Part shown: one piece after another, positions 1 through 8,808 of the stretch
Numbering within the stretch: the first letter of the stretch is position 1
Layout: each line of letters starts with the position of its first letter
NCBI GenBank assembly: GCA_947457465.1
Contig: CANGWB010000002.1
Location: 141,433 to 205,432, forward strand
Origin: Chitinophagaceae bacterium
GTDB taxonomy: Bacteria; Bacteroidota; Bacteroidia; Chitinophagales; Chitinophagaceae
DNA length: 64,000 bases
Direction of reading: 5' to 3'
The notes under the pieces: model-generated
Databases searched by the model: none
Seen by the model: only the letters and a program-made list of their open reading frames with translations
What the model was told of the DNA's origin: nothing
Position numbers and translations under genes: made by a program

Positions 1-305
<305 letters not shown>

Positions 306-319
306 TTATCTTTGTTCTG

Positions 320-952
320 ATGTGTGATTACTTGGTTCGATCCCCCCGATGGCTGCAATGGCTCTATCCCAACAGGATATGGTCCTTGCCGAACACTGAA
401 CGCATCGTGTACCTGACCTTCGATGACGGCCCACATCCTGAGATCACTCAGTTTGTACTGGAAGAGTTAGAGCGATACCAGGCTAGGGCTACTTTCTTCT
501 GCATCGGCCAGAACGTGGATCGATATCCCTTGGTATACCGATCAATCATCGAGGCTGGTCATGGTGTCGGAAATCATACACAGCATCATTTAAATGGGTG
601 GAAAACGTCCACTGAAAAATATCTGTCTGATGTGGAGGAGGCTCAAAAGCGGATCGAATCCAATTGGTTTCGTCCGCCGTATGGACGCATGACCGGCAAG
701 CAGGCTATCGCGTTGCAAAATCGATTTCCTGAAATGAAGATCGCTATGTGGGATGTATTGTCGGGGGATTTCGACCGTTCAAAAAATGGTGAGTGGTGTG
801 CTCGTCAGCTTCAACAAAATGTGAAATCTGGGTCAGTGGTAGTGATGCACGATTCAGAAAAAGCATGGGATCGGTTGAGGGTTTGTTTACCTCTCATATT
901 AGAATATTTCAACAAGCAAGGATTTCGGCTGGAAAAACTGCCAGGATCTTAA
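320..952 (+). CDS. Polysaccharide deacetylase family protein (NodB domain)
   Basis: Carbohydrate esterase 4 (NodB homology) protein, expected to remove N- or O-acetyl groups from a surface polysaccharide or peptidoglycan using a divalent metal. With the ATG at 320 it is 210 aa. Visible motifs are TFDDGPH (catalytic and metal Asp, residues 35-36), HTQHH (metal His 86 and 90), RPPYGR and the late VVMHDS. An in-frame start at 236 would run into the divergent gltX start at 275, so 320 was chosen. No clear signal peptide follows this start. A terminator hairpin follows at 958-989. Substrate cannot be deduced. Confidence 0.88.
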   Translation: MCDYLVRSPRWLQWLYPNRIWSLPNTERIVYLTFDDGPHPEITQFVLEELERYQARATFFCIGQNVDRYPLVYRSIIEAGHGVGNHTQHHLNGWKTSTEKYLSDVEEAQKRIESNWFRPPYGRMTGKQAIALQNRFPEMKIAMWDVLSGDFDRSKNGEWCARQLQQNVKSGSVVVMHDSEKAWDRLRVCLPLILEYFNKQGFRLEKLPGS

Positions 953-957
953 AAAAA

Positions 958-989
958 TTGGGCCGGGGTGGAAACCCTGGCCCGTTTTT
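958..989 (+). terminator. Rho-independent terminator after the deacetylase gene
   Basis: GGGCCGGGGT (960-969) pairs with ACCCTGGCCC (974-983), ten base pairs with one G-T wobble and a short GGAA loop, followed by a TTTTTA tract. It starts 8 nt after the deacetylase stop codon. Confidence 0.8.
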
Positions 990-1079
990 AATCCGTACCC
1001 TATGAAAACTCCGACAAATATAGGGGAATACAACTATGCTCAGTGATATTCTAACCCCCACATGTTGATAATGCCGGAA

Positions 1080-1976
1080 TCAGGGCAATGTTATCTGGCG
1101 GGAAACGCCATTTATCGTGATGGTCGCTAAATTGTCGCAAGTGCCCGTGCCAAAGTCCAACACGGCGATCCAGGCATTGGGGGCGGCGGCGCTGACCCGT
1201 ACCGTACGAATCTTACCTCTAACGATCCAGCGACAGGTGAATTTTTTCATAAGTGGTTCAATGACATTAGTTTCGAAACGAGACAAGCGACCATTCCGAG
1301 AAACTCGTCCTCTCGAACTCCCTTCGATCCGGAATATATCGTCCACAGATATGTTCGTGATCATTCCCTCCACTTGGGTTATCACTTTATTGCTGTTCCA
1401 TTCGATGAAATTGCCGCTTGGGCGGGTGAGTTTTCCGTCGGTTACGGCCACGGTGTACTGAAAAGCGGGCGGATTTCCGATCTGGCCACTTCCGGTATTG
1501 GTGATCTTGTGGGTGCCTTCTACTTTGGTGCTGTCAACATAATAGCCATCGAAATTGGTTGTGGCGATCGCACCGGGCACAATCAATCGATTGGTGTAGG
1601 TGGTAGAGATCTTACCGCGACGAGTCCGTCCATCACGGCCAACACAGCCGGTAGCGCCGAAGTCCATGGTGATACGAACTGGGAAAGCGGTTCCGGCTCC
1701 CAAACGGGTAACTGTAACAACCGGACAATTGGTGGGTCGGCCAAATATGCCGGTGCCCCCCAGGCCAACTTCATCATTTACGCCCATCACATCATCAAAA
1801 ACATCATTGAAAAGTGCATCAGCCTCGCCATCAGATTCGCTGCTGATCTGTGAATCTTGCTCTTCCAGGAGGTTCTGCGCTGAATCATCCTGTTTTTTCT
1901 GGCAACCGGGAAGGGCAAAAAGACTTAGTGCCAAAACGGGCAGCCAAAGATTTTTAAGGGATAGGATATGTTTCAT
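1080..1976 (-). CDS. Exported lipoprotein of unknown function
   Basis: A 298-residue protein beginning with a lipoprotein signal peptide (hydrophobic stretch ending in LPGC, lipid-attachment Cys about residue 25), so it should sit in the outer or inner membrane facing the periplasm. After an acidic, low-complexity linker (residues 30-60), the mature part contains two similar stretches: a VTVTRLGAGTAFPVRITMDFG-like one and a later RGKIRTVRVSAAAPNAWIAVL-like one. Both end in a Cys preceded by a DFG-T-type segment, which suggests an internal duplication of a beta-rich domain. I do not recognise the family. It stands alone between two plus-strand genes. Confidence 0.75.
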   Translation of the reverse strand: MKHILSLKNLWLPVLALSLFALPGCQKKQDDSAQNLLEEQDSQISSESDGEADALFNDVFDDVMGVNDEVGLGGTGIFGRPTNCPVVTVTRLGAGTAFPVRITMDFGATGCVGRDGRTRRGKISTTYTNRLIVPGAIATTNFDGYYVDSTKVEGTHKITNTGSGQIGNPPAFQYTVAVTDGKLTRPSGNFIEWNSNKVITQVEGMITNISVDDIFRIEGSSRGRVSRNGRLSRFETNVIEPLMKKFTCRWIVRGKIRTVRVSAAAPNAWIAVLDFGTGTCDNLATITINGVSRQITLP

Positions 1977-2063
1977 TGTAAATGGTTATGTGCTCTATGA
2001 GAGTAAATCTAGTCTGAAAGGTTTAACCGAAAGCAGGATAAATTCCTGAGTTTTGTCAACAAG

Positions 2064-2834
2064 ATGACCCTGATCGACAGCCATACCCATATTTATCTGC
2101 CCGAATTTGATTCCGACCGAGCCGCTATGATTGAACGGGCTCTCGCAAATGGGGTAGAAAAACTCCTACTGCCGGCCATCGATTCCTCCACCCATCAAAA
2201 ACAATTGGAAGCAGAGGCTGCGTTTCCGGGCCAATGCCTGTCCATGATGGGGCTGCATCCTTGCTCGGCAAAAGAGAATGTCGAAGAGGAACTGGCTATC
2301 GTACGGGGCTATCTGGAGTCGCGCTCGTTCGTGGCGATCGGGGAGATCGGGCTGGATCTTTACTGGGATAAAGACCACCTCGATCAGCAGTACCTGGCCT
2401 TTGAACGTCAGATTGAATGGGCATTCGAGTTCGACCTACCGATCGTGATCCATTCGAGAGAATCCATGGATCGATGCATCGAAGTGGTTAAAAAATATCA
2501 AAACGGGAAACTCCGAGGCGTTTTTCATTGCTTTACCGGTTCCGTTGAATCGGCCAAGCGGATCATCGATCTGGGTTTTTATCTGGGGATCGGTGGGGTA
2601 GCTACCTATAAAAACGCGGGATTGCCGGCTGTATTGGAGCAGCTCTCCCTTGAGCATCTGTTATTGGAGACCGATGCACCCTATCTTACTCCTGTACCAC
2701 ACCGGGGCAAACGAAATGAACCGGCCTATCTCAAGCTCGTAGCGGAAAAGATTGCTGAATCAAAATTCTGCTCGGTTCAAGAAGTGACGGAACAGACCAC
2801 GAAAAATGCTCGTCAGCTGTTTCGATTGCCTTAA
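2064..2834 (+). CDS. TatD family metal-dependent hydrolase / DNase
   Basis: Cytoplasmic TIM-barrel metallohydrolase of the TatD family (3'-5' exonuclease activity in characterised members). At 256 aa it is the normal family length. Metal-binding motifs are complete: DSHTHIY at residues 5-11, GEIGLDLYWD with the bridging Glu, VIHSRES, GVFHCFTGS and LLETDAPYLTP. The gene stands alone, 50 nt before the amidohydrolase-like gene. Family certain; biological substrate not determined by sequence. Confidence 0.93.
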   Translation: MTLIDSHTHIYLPEFDSDRAAMIERALANGVEKLLLPAIDSSTHQKQLEAEAAFPGQCLSMMGLHPCSAKENVEEELAIVRGYLESRSFVAIGEIGLDLYWDKDHLDQQYLAFERQIEWAFEFDLPIVIHSRESMDRCIEVVKKYQNGKLRGVFHCFTGSVESAKRIIDLGFYLGIGGVATYKNAGLPAVLEQLSLEHLLLETDAPYLTPVPHRGKRNEPAYLKLVAEKIAESKFCSVQEVTEQTTKNARQLFRLP

Positions 2835-2882
2835 GCCTGTTACATCTTCTTTGTTTGGGACACTATTTAATAAATCATCGCC

Positions 2883-3800
2883 ATGCGAGTGCTGTTGCTT
2901 TCCGCTGTTCTGCTCTATTCTATTTCCCTGATCGGACAAAACAATGCGCCTCCCGGTGCAACTCATGATGCGGCCGGACATACCTCGTATTATGCTGGCA
3001 CCATGCCCTTGGTGATCAGTGTTCCGCATGGGGGCACCTGGAATCTGACAGAGATCAAAGACCGCGATTGTGAGGGGGCCGTGACCGTAACAGACCGCGA
3101 GACAAAAGAATTAGCCTTTGAGATTTCTGACGCGTTGGCTAAGTACCATGGAATGCGACCCTATTTGATCGTGTGTAACATTACTCGAAAGGATGTGGAT
3201 CAAAACCGGGAGATCAATGAGGCAACCTGTGGTAATCCGGAAATGGCAAAACCCTGGGAGACGTTTCATGCCTACATCGACTCAGCCCTCGCAGAGGCGG
3301 TCGCTAAATTCGGCAGCTGCCTGTATATCGATCTGCACGGACATGGACACCCGGAACAGCGACTGGAAGTCGGTTACCTGATCACCGATAAAAAGCTTAC
3401 GAGTTTTTATGATCAGTCTGAGTTGTTGTCTGACCATACAACCTCCCTTGGCAATCTCCTCTCTCGTAAAGAAGTCAGCTCACTGCGTGAGTGGTTATTC
3501 GGAGAGCGAGCATTCGGTACGCTGATGGCAGCTAAGGGCTATCCCTCGGTACCGAGTCAGCAAGATCCACATCCCAAAGAGGGAGAAAAATATTTCAATG
3601 GCGGATACAACACGAAGCGCTATACCGGGGCGGCTTATCCAAATGTGTTCGGTTGGCAGATCGAGAGTAATTACAGAGGGGTCAGAGATCCAAAAGGCAG
3701 GCCGGCATTTGCCATGGCATTCAGTGATGTGATCACCGGTTTTCTTCGTCAATTCTCTTTTGTGAAAATGCCTGCGTCGATGGGAGAGCAGGTACGCTGA
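2883..3800 (+). CDS. Exported N-formylglutamate amidohydrolase-like protein
   Basis: A 305-residue member of the N-formylglutamate amidohydrolase (FGase) superfamily, Zn-dependent carboxypeptidase-like hydrolases. The first ~19 residues form a classical signal peptide (hydrophobic core ending in LIGQ), so it is predicted periplasmic or surface-exposed. FGase features seen are VISVPHGG near residue 45, NITRKDVDQNRE near 105 and the YIDLHGHGHP metal-binding stretch near 150. Export makes the histidine-degradation role of classical HutG unlikely; an envelope amidase or peptidase role is possible but is inference. Its 3' end overlaps the convergent sigma-factor gene by 68 bp. Confidence 0.8.
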   Translation: MRVLLLSAVLLYSISLIGQNNAPPGATHDAAGHTSYYAGTMPLVISVPHGGTWNLTEIKDRDCEGAVTVTDRETKELAFEISDALAKYHGMRPYLIVCNITRKDVDQNREINEATCGNPEMAKPWETFHAYIDSALAEAVAKFGSCLYIDLHGHGHPEQRLEVGYLITDKKLTSFYDQSELLSDHTTSLGNLLSRKEVSSLREWLFGERAFGTLMAAKGYPSVPSQQDPHPKEGEKYFNGGYNTKRYTGAAYPNVFGWQIESNYRGVRDPKGRPAFAMAFSDVITGFLRQFSFVKMPASMGEQVR

Positions 3801-4341
3801 TACTCCGTTGTTCCAGTATGCCGCGTAACCGCTTGATGCCTTGATGTAAATGATTGCGTGCGATCTGATAATCCAGCGATAAGATCGAACAGATCTCCCG
3901 GTAGGATAGTGAAAGATAAAAACGCAGGTATACGACTTCACGCTGGCGGGGTGATAGTTGTTGTATGGCTTCTGCCAGCTGCTTGTTCCAGGCTGCATCT
4001 TCTTCTTGTCGGATGCGCAAATCTTCGGCACTCATCACAAAAGGGGTATCATGCTCTTCAATGGTTCTTATATCCGCACCGCTTCGTGTCAGCCGAATGA
4101 GTTTGTAGCGAATGGATTGGAGTAAGTAGCCTTTGATGGACATCACCGGTTTGGGTTCCCGCTGCTGCCAGATTTCCAGAAACAGATCCTGGACCAGGTC
4201 ATTGATCGCCTCGCGGTCGGGGTGGATCTTATGCGCATAGCGGAACAACTGAGCATAATGCCGTTCGAACAGTTTGGCCAGGGCTTCTTTATTCCCTTGC
4301 CGGAAACTGTCCCAGAGGATATCATCCTTAAGGGTAAGCAA
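3733..4341 (-). CDS. ECF-type RNA polymerase sigma-70 factor
   Basis: A 202-residue extracytoplasmic-function sigma factor of the Bacteroidota type that is controlled by FecR-like anti-sigma proteins. Region 2 spans about residues 25-90, including the RHYAQLFRYA and DLVQDLFLEIW segments. Region 4 (about 125-180) includes LSPRQREVVYLRFYLSLSYR and a helix-turn-helix. No ATG fits; a TTG at 4339-4341 is the likely start because an in-frame stop lies just upstream. It is divergent from the FecR gene at 4420, with 78 bp between them, whereas such pairs are usually co-directional. It likely drives the adjacent SusC/D operon. Confidence 0.9.
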   Translation of the reverse strand: MLTLKDDILWDSFRQGNKEALAKLFERHYAQLFRYAHKIHPDREAINDLVQDLFLEIWQQREPKPVMSIKGYLLQSIRYKLIRLTRSGADIRTIEEHDTPFVMSAEDLRIRQEEDAAWNKQLAEAIQQLSPRQREVVYLRFYLSLSYREICSILSLDYQIARNHLHQGIKRLRGILEQRSISVPALPSTQAFSQKRIDEENR

Positions 4342-4419
4342 TCGTTAGTCTTGTCATTAAAAATAGTCGTTCCGCCCTGTTACAAACAGAACTTTTTTTG
4401 CACCTATGTAATACTACGT

Positions 4420-5418
4420 ATGTCAATGCCTCAACCAGACCGATTCGTAAACGCCGAGCAGATCCTGTTGGATGAGCGTTTTTTGGCTTGGGCCGAGGGG
4501 CTGGAGGATGCTTCAGCGACTGATTGGATCGAGTCCCTGCGCCTATCCTCCCCCGAACAGGAAGAAGAGCTACTCGAGGCGCTTCTGACTTTTCAGGCTA
4601 TTCGCCGGGATGAATCACCTGTTGTTGGCGCCCCCGAACAACTCGAGCGGCTGCTGTATCGGTTGGAGCGAGAATCCATTCCGGCGTTTCAACCCTCAAA
4701 AACTTCGAAAAGGTCCCTTATTCCACTGTTGAGTATTACGCTGCTGGCCGCTGTGTTGGCTATTGCTCTTTATTTGAATGACCGCAATGCCAATAATACC
4801 ATTACCGGGGATGGTAAGGTGACCAAACTATCGGATGGCACGAAGGTGGCATTAAGTTCAACCAGCACCATCACCTATGCCGATGGCTTTGAAAAGAAAA
4901 AGGTCCGTGAGGTATGGGTGAAAGGGGAAGCCCAGTTCGATGTTGCCCATCAAAAAAACGATCAGCCCTTCATTGTTCATACACGTCACTTTGATATCGA
5001 AGTCACAGGAACGCGCTTCATCGTGAACAATCAGTCAACTGATGCCAGCGTGTTACTGCAGGAAGGATCCGTGAACCTGATTTTTCCGAATGGAGAGCGG
5101 GCGCAAATGAAGCCTGGTGATTTTTTCTCCCTGAATGCGAAAAAGGCTTCTGTTGATGCAGCGACAACAACGATCACGCCCGCTATATTGGAGCGTCACA
5201 TTGTATTTGACAATACGCCGTTTTCGCAGGTAGCCAAAGAGATTGAGCGTCGTTATGAAGTACCTGTCCGGATCCTCGATCCGGTACTGAGCGAAAAACT
5301 CATCACGGGTATTCTGCCAAACAATGATCTCAATGCTTTATTAAAAGCGCTGGAGTCGGCAATGGACTGCCAAATCACACGAGAAAATCAGATGATCTAT
5401 ATAAAATCTTCTTTCTAA
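4420..5418 (+). CDS. FecR-family anti-sigma regulator
   Basis: Inner-membrane anti-sigma/signal relay protein, 332 aa from the ATG at 4420. The N-terminal ~90 residues are cytoplasmic and sigma-binding-like. A transmembrane helix follows (LIPLLSITLLAAVLAIALYL, about 98-117). The periplasmic FecR domain begins at TKLSDGTKVALSSTS, and the C-terminal DUF4974-type domain includes FDNTPFSQVAKEIERRY. In such systems the STN domain of the TonB-dependent transporter contacts FecR and frees the sigma factor. The STN-bearing SusC starts 9 nt downstream, which fits. An in-frame ATG at 4222 would overlap the sigma gene and is rejected. Confidence 0.9.
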   Translation: MSMPQPDRFVNAEQILLDERFLAWAEGLEDASATDWIESLRLSSPEQEEELLEALLTFQAIRRDESPVVGAPEQLERLLYRLERESIPAFQPSKTSKRSLIPLLSITLLAAVLAIALYLNDRNANNTITGDGKVTKLSDGTKVALSSTSTITYADGFEKKKVREVWVKGEAQFDVAHQKNDQPFIVHTRHFDIEVTGTRFIVNNQSTDASVLLQEGSVNLIFPNGERAQMKPGDFFSLNAKKASVDAATTTITPAILERHIVFDNTPFSQVAKEIERRYEVPVRILDPVLSEKLITGILPNNDLNALLKALESAMDCQITRENQMIYIKSSF

Positions 5419-5427
5419 ACCTTGCAT

Positions 5428-8400
5428 ATGCCAAACCTTTTCAAACACTGGATCCTCCGTTCGCTGACTGTTGCGATGTTATTTTCTCATCTCGTAACAA
5501 ACGCTCAGGGTAGCTTTGCCGGCACGACCCGCAGCAACGAAGCCGAACGCCAAACGGATCGGTTATCATCAGATTCTAATGCCCCAACAACGGCACTTTC
5601 CTCCGTGCTTAAAAAGCTGAATCAGGAAAAGGGTATCTATTTCCTGTATACCGATCCCTCGATCGGTTCAACCCAGGTGTCCGATCCCGATTATCGTAAA
5701 CAAGCCGAGACGATACTGGAAGAGATCACTCGTCAAGCCGGACTGGAATACAAGAAGGTAGCGGAGAACACCTATGTAATCCGGACAACCGGCCGCCCTC
5801 GTACGAACAGTGAAGAGAAATTATACAAGTTCGATCAGGTTGTAGCAGAAGACATCATTGTGAAAGGAAAGGTCTTCAATGCAAAAGACAATACACCACT
5901 GGAAAATGTATCCGTCAAAATAATCGGTGCCAAGAAAGGAACCACCACCAAAGCTGACGGCAGCTTTTCCATCACGGTTCAGAAAGGACAGTCCATCGAA
6001 TTCTCCAGTGTTAATATGATCTCCCGCACGGTTAAGATCAATGACGCGAAAGAGTTACAGATCTTCTTGCAGGAATCTGAAAACAACCTTTCTGAAGTAA
6101 TGGTCGTTGCGTACTCCAATCAAAAACGCAGCACCTTCACCGGAGCGGCCACTACTGTGAAAGCCTCTGTACTGGAGAGTGCCCCCAATACATCCGTTCA
6201 AGAAAGTATTCAGGGAAATGTGGCAGGGGTACAATCCACCAACGGTAGCGGACAGCCCGGTCAGGCTCCGGATATCCGAGTACGTGGTATCGGCTCCATC
6301 TCTGCTTCTTCCACACCGCTTTATGTGATCGATGGGATACCGGTTGTCAGCGGAGACATCTCCGGTGGAAACACCAACACCATCGCGGGCCTGAACCCGA
6401 ATGACATCGCCAGCATGACCATCCTAAAAGACGCATCAGCTACTTCACTCTATGGATCCCGTGCAGCCAACGGTGTAGTACTGATTACGACCAAAACCGG
6501 TAAGGCTGGTAAAGTGAAAGTGAACTTCACCTATCAACGCGGTTATAATAATTACACCATACGCGACGAACAAAAAACGCTCACTACCGCTCAGTACATT
6601 CAATATTATCGTGAGGGTTGGGTGAATGCGGGCAATCCGGTCTCTTCGTATGATTCTTTACTGACGGCCAATCGCATCGACACCAACGTTAACACGGATT
6701 GGTTCGAGCAAGTTCTCCGTCAGGGAAAGTACTCGCAATACAACCTGAATATCAGTGGAGGAAGTGATCGTTCTACTTACTTCATGTCGGGTAGTTACTA
6801 TGCATCTGAGGCCCCAACCAAGGGAGTGGATTACAACCGCGGAACCTTCCGTACCAGCATCACGTCTGAACTTTCGAAGAAGTGGTCGGTGAAAGGAAGC
6901 CTGGCGGGAAGTTATCAGCGATCCACCAACTTCCTGGGTGGTTCCTTTTTTGGAAACCCTATTCGCGCCATGTATCGTTTGGCCCCTTGGTTGCCTGTCT
7001 ATAAAAGTGATGGAGTCACCTATGAATTGGGTTATAACAACGGGTATAATCCTGTTGCTGTTATTGAAACTACCAAGCGTCTCGCACAGACCTATAATCT
7101 GGCAGCGAACGCATCCACTACTTTCAAAATCTTTGATGGTCTTCAGTATGAAGGAAGTCTGGCACTGGACTTTAACCATGCCTTCCGTAGTACCTATTAC
7201 GATCCGCGTGTCGGTAACACCTACGTAGCGGTGGGCGGTTCAGTCACCAACTACACACAAGACATCACGAACTGGGTCGCTACCAACATCCTGCGCTATA
7301 AGAAGAACTTCCGTGATAAGCATTCAGTTGAAGCTTTCGCCGGTTATGAAGCGCAAAGCAGAGGTGATCTCGAAACAAGTGTCACCGTCAATGGAATCGC
7401 GCCAGGTACCAGTACGCCTGCAGGTGGTTCTTTGATCGAGTCCGCTACCGGAACAAACACCGGGTTCAAGTTGCTGAGTAAGTTTCTGAACTCCAGCTAT
7501 TCTTTCCGGGACAAGTATTTTGTTTCTGGTTCCATTCGTGAAGATGCTTCTTCACGCTTTGCCAAGAATTTCCGTTCGGCAACCTTCTGGTCGGCCGGTA
7601 TCGGATGGAACATCGCCAATGAATCTTTCTTCAAGTGGCGTGCCGTAACGGAATTGAAACTCCGTGCCAGCTATGGATACACCGGTAATCAGGGCATCGA
7701 CAATTTTGAGTCGCAAGGTTTGTATAGCACCGGAGGTGATTATAATCAGTCATCCGGACTCACGCTCTTGCAACTGGCAAACGATAATCTCACCTGGGAA
7801 AAGAACCGTCCCTTTAACATCGGATTGGATTTTGTGACATGGAAAGGGCGCCTGACAGGTACCTTCGAGTGGTACTCACGTGAATCCAGCAATCTGCTTC
7901 GTAATCAGCCGGTGCCCAGTACCAATGGCGTTACTTCTGTAACTGTCAATAACGGCGCGATGAAAAATACCGGTATAGAGGCAACTGTGTCCATGGTCTT
8001 GATCTCGCCTACAAAAGCACGTGGATTCAAGTGGACCACCGACATGAACATCACGTCATTCCGTAATGAGATCACGCAGATCGATTCCAACTTCTCCAAC
8101 AATGCCAACTATCTACGTCGCGTCGGAACCAGTTACTATACTCACTTCCAACGAGGATACGCCGGTGTGAATCCGTTGAACGGAGAAGCCCTCTGGTACA
8201 CCTCCGCCGATAAGGAGCAGACTACAAACAATTTCAACTCCGCCGTTCGGATCCGCTATGGCTCGGCATTACCTCGCTTCTATGGTGGCATGTCACACAC
8301 GTTCTCCTATATGAACTTCCGCCTTAGTATGCATTGGTTCATCAACTGGGGCAATTTCATCTATGATGATTATGGATACCTGCAAAAGACGGATGCGAAT

Positions 8401-8784
8401 CTTGGGTTCTCCGATCAGAGCAACGGCCTGAGTCGATACGATTATGCCCGTCGCTGGACGACACCCGGACAAATCACCAATGTTCCCAAACCTGTTTTCC
8501 TTGGTTCACAATCATCCGCGGCTAGCTATGAGAGTACTCGATTCCTGTATGATGGCAGTTACATCCGCCTGCGAGACATGCAACTTTCGTACAGCATCCC
8601 CAAAAAATGGCTGGCAAAGTATAAGCTAAATACAGCCAGGGCTTATGTACGCGGACAAAATCTCTATACCTGGGTGAAGGATAAAGGATACAACACCGAT
8701 CCCGAAGCGGGTATCGATGGGGTGCTATCCCAAAAGCCACCCGTATTCAATACCATTTTATTTGGAATCGATTTCACCCTCTAA
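5428..8784 (+). CDS. SusC/RagA-family TonB-dependent outer-membrane transporter with STN domain
   Basis: TonB-dependent receptor forming the gated outer-membrane barrel of a SusCD uptake pair; 1,118 aa from the ATG at 5428. Order: signal peptide (to about residue 28), STN signalling domain (about 45-120, with TTALSSVLKKLNQEKGIYF), carboxypeptidase-regulatory-like domain (VKGKVFNAKDNTPLENVSV onward), plug domain with PLYVIDGIPV and DASATSLYGSRAANGVVLI, then the 22-strand barrel to an aromatic C-terminus. The STN domain implies control through the FecR/sigma pair next door. It is followed 24 nt later by SusD. Substrate unknown; the co-transcribed esterase hints at an esterified glycan or small molecule. 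Confidence 0.95.
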   Translation: MPNLFKHWILRSLTVAMLFSHLVTNAQGSFAGTTRSNEAERQTDRLSSDSNAPTTALSSVLKKLNQEKGIYFLYTDPSIGSTQVSDPDYRKQAETILEEITRQAGLEYKKVAENTYVIRTTGRPRTNSEEKLYKFDQVVAEDIIVKGKVFNAKDNTPLENVSVKIIGAKKGTTTKADGSFSITVQKGQSIEFSSVNMISRTVKINDAKELQIFLQESENNLSEVMVVAYSNQKRSTFTGAATTVKASVLESAPNTSVQESIQGNVAGVQSTNGSGQPGQAPDIRVRGIGSISASSTPLYVIDGIPVVSGDISGGNTNTIAGLNPNDIASMTILKDASATSLYGSRAANGVVLITTKTGKAGKVKVNFTYQRGYNNYTIRDEQKTLTTAQYIQYYREGWVNAGNPVSSYDSLLTANRIDTNVNTDWFEQVLRQGKYSQYNLNISGGSDRSTYFMSGSYYASEAPTKGVDYNRGTFRTSITSELSKKWSVKGSLAGSYQRSTNFLGGSFFGNPIRAMYRLAPWLPVYKSDGVTYELGYNNGYNPVAVIETTKRLAQTYNLAANASTTFKIFDGLQYEGSLALDFNHAFRSTYYDPRVGNTYVAVGGSVTNYTQDITNWVATNILRYKKNFRDKHSVEAFAGYEAQSRGDLETSVTVNGIAPGTSTPAGGSLIESATGTNTGFKLLSKFLNSSYSFRDKYFVSGSIREDASSRFAKNFRSATFWSAGIGWNIANESFFKWRAVTELKLRASYGYTGNQGIDNFESQGLYSTGGDYNQSSGLTLLQLANDNLTWEKNRPFNIGLDFVTWKGRLTGTFEWYSRESSNLLRNQPVPSTNGVTSVTVNNGAMKNTGIEATVSMVLISPTKARGFKWTTDMNITSFRNEITQIDSNFSNNANYLRRVGTSYYTHFQRGYAGVNPLNGEALWYTSADKEQTTNNFNSAVRIRYGSALPRFYGGMSHTFSYMNFRLSMHWFINWGNFIYDDYGYLQKTDANLGFSDQSNGLSRYDYARRWTTPGQITNVPKPVFLGSQSSAASYESTRFLYDGSYIRLRDMQLSYSIPKKWLAKYKLNTARAYVRGQNLYTWVKDKGYNTDPEAGIDGVLSQKPPVFNTILFGIDFTL

Positions 8785-8808
8785 TCATCCCGAACAAAAC
8801 GAATGCAT

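Noticed and set aside
1374..1853. Plus-strand frame opposite the minus-strand lipoprotein
   Set aside because: The minus frame has a clear lipoprotein signal and full length; the plus frame has neither start nor protein features.
4222..4419. Longer N-terminus for the FecR protein from the ATG at 4222
   Set aside because: It would overlap the divergent sigma gene by 120 bp and adds residues unlike the family.
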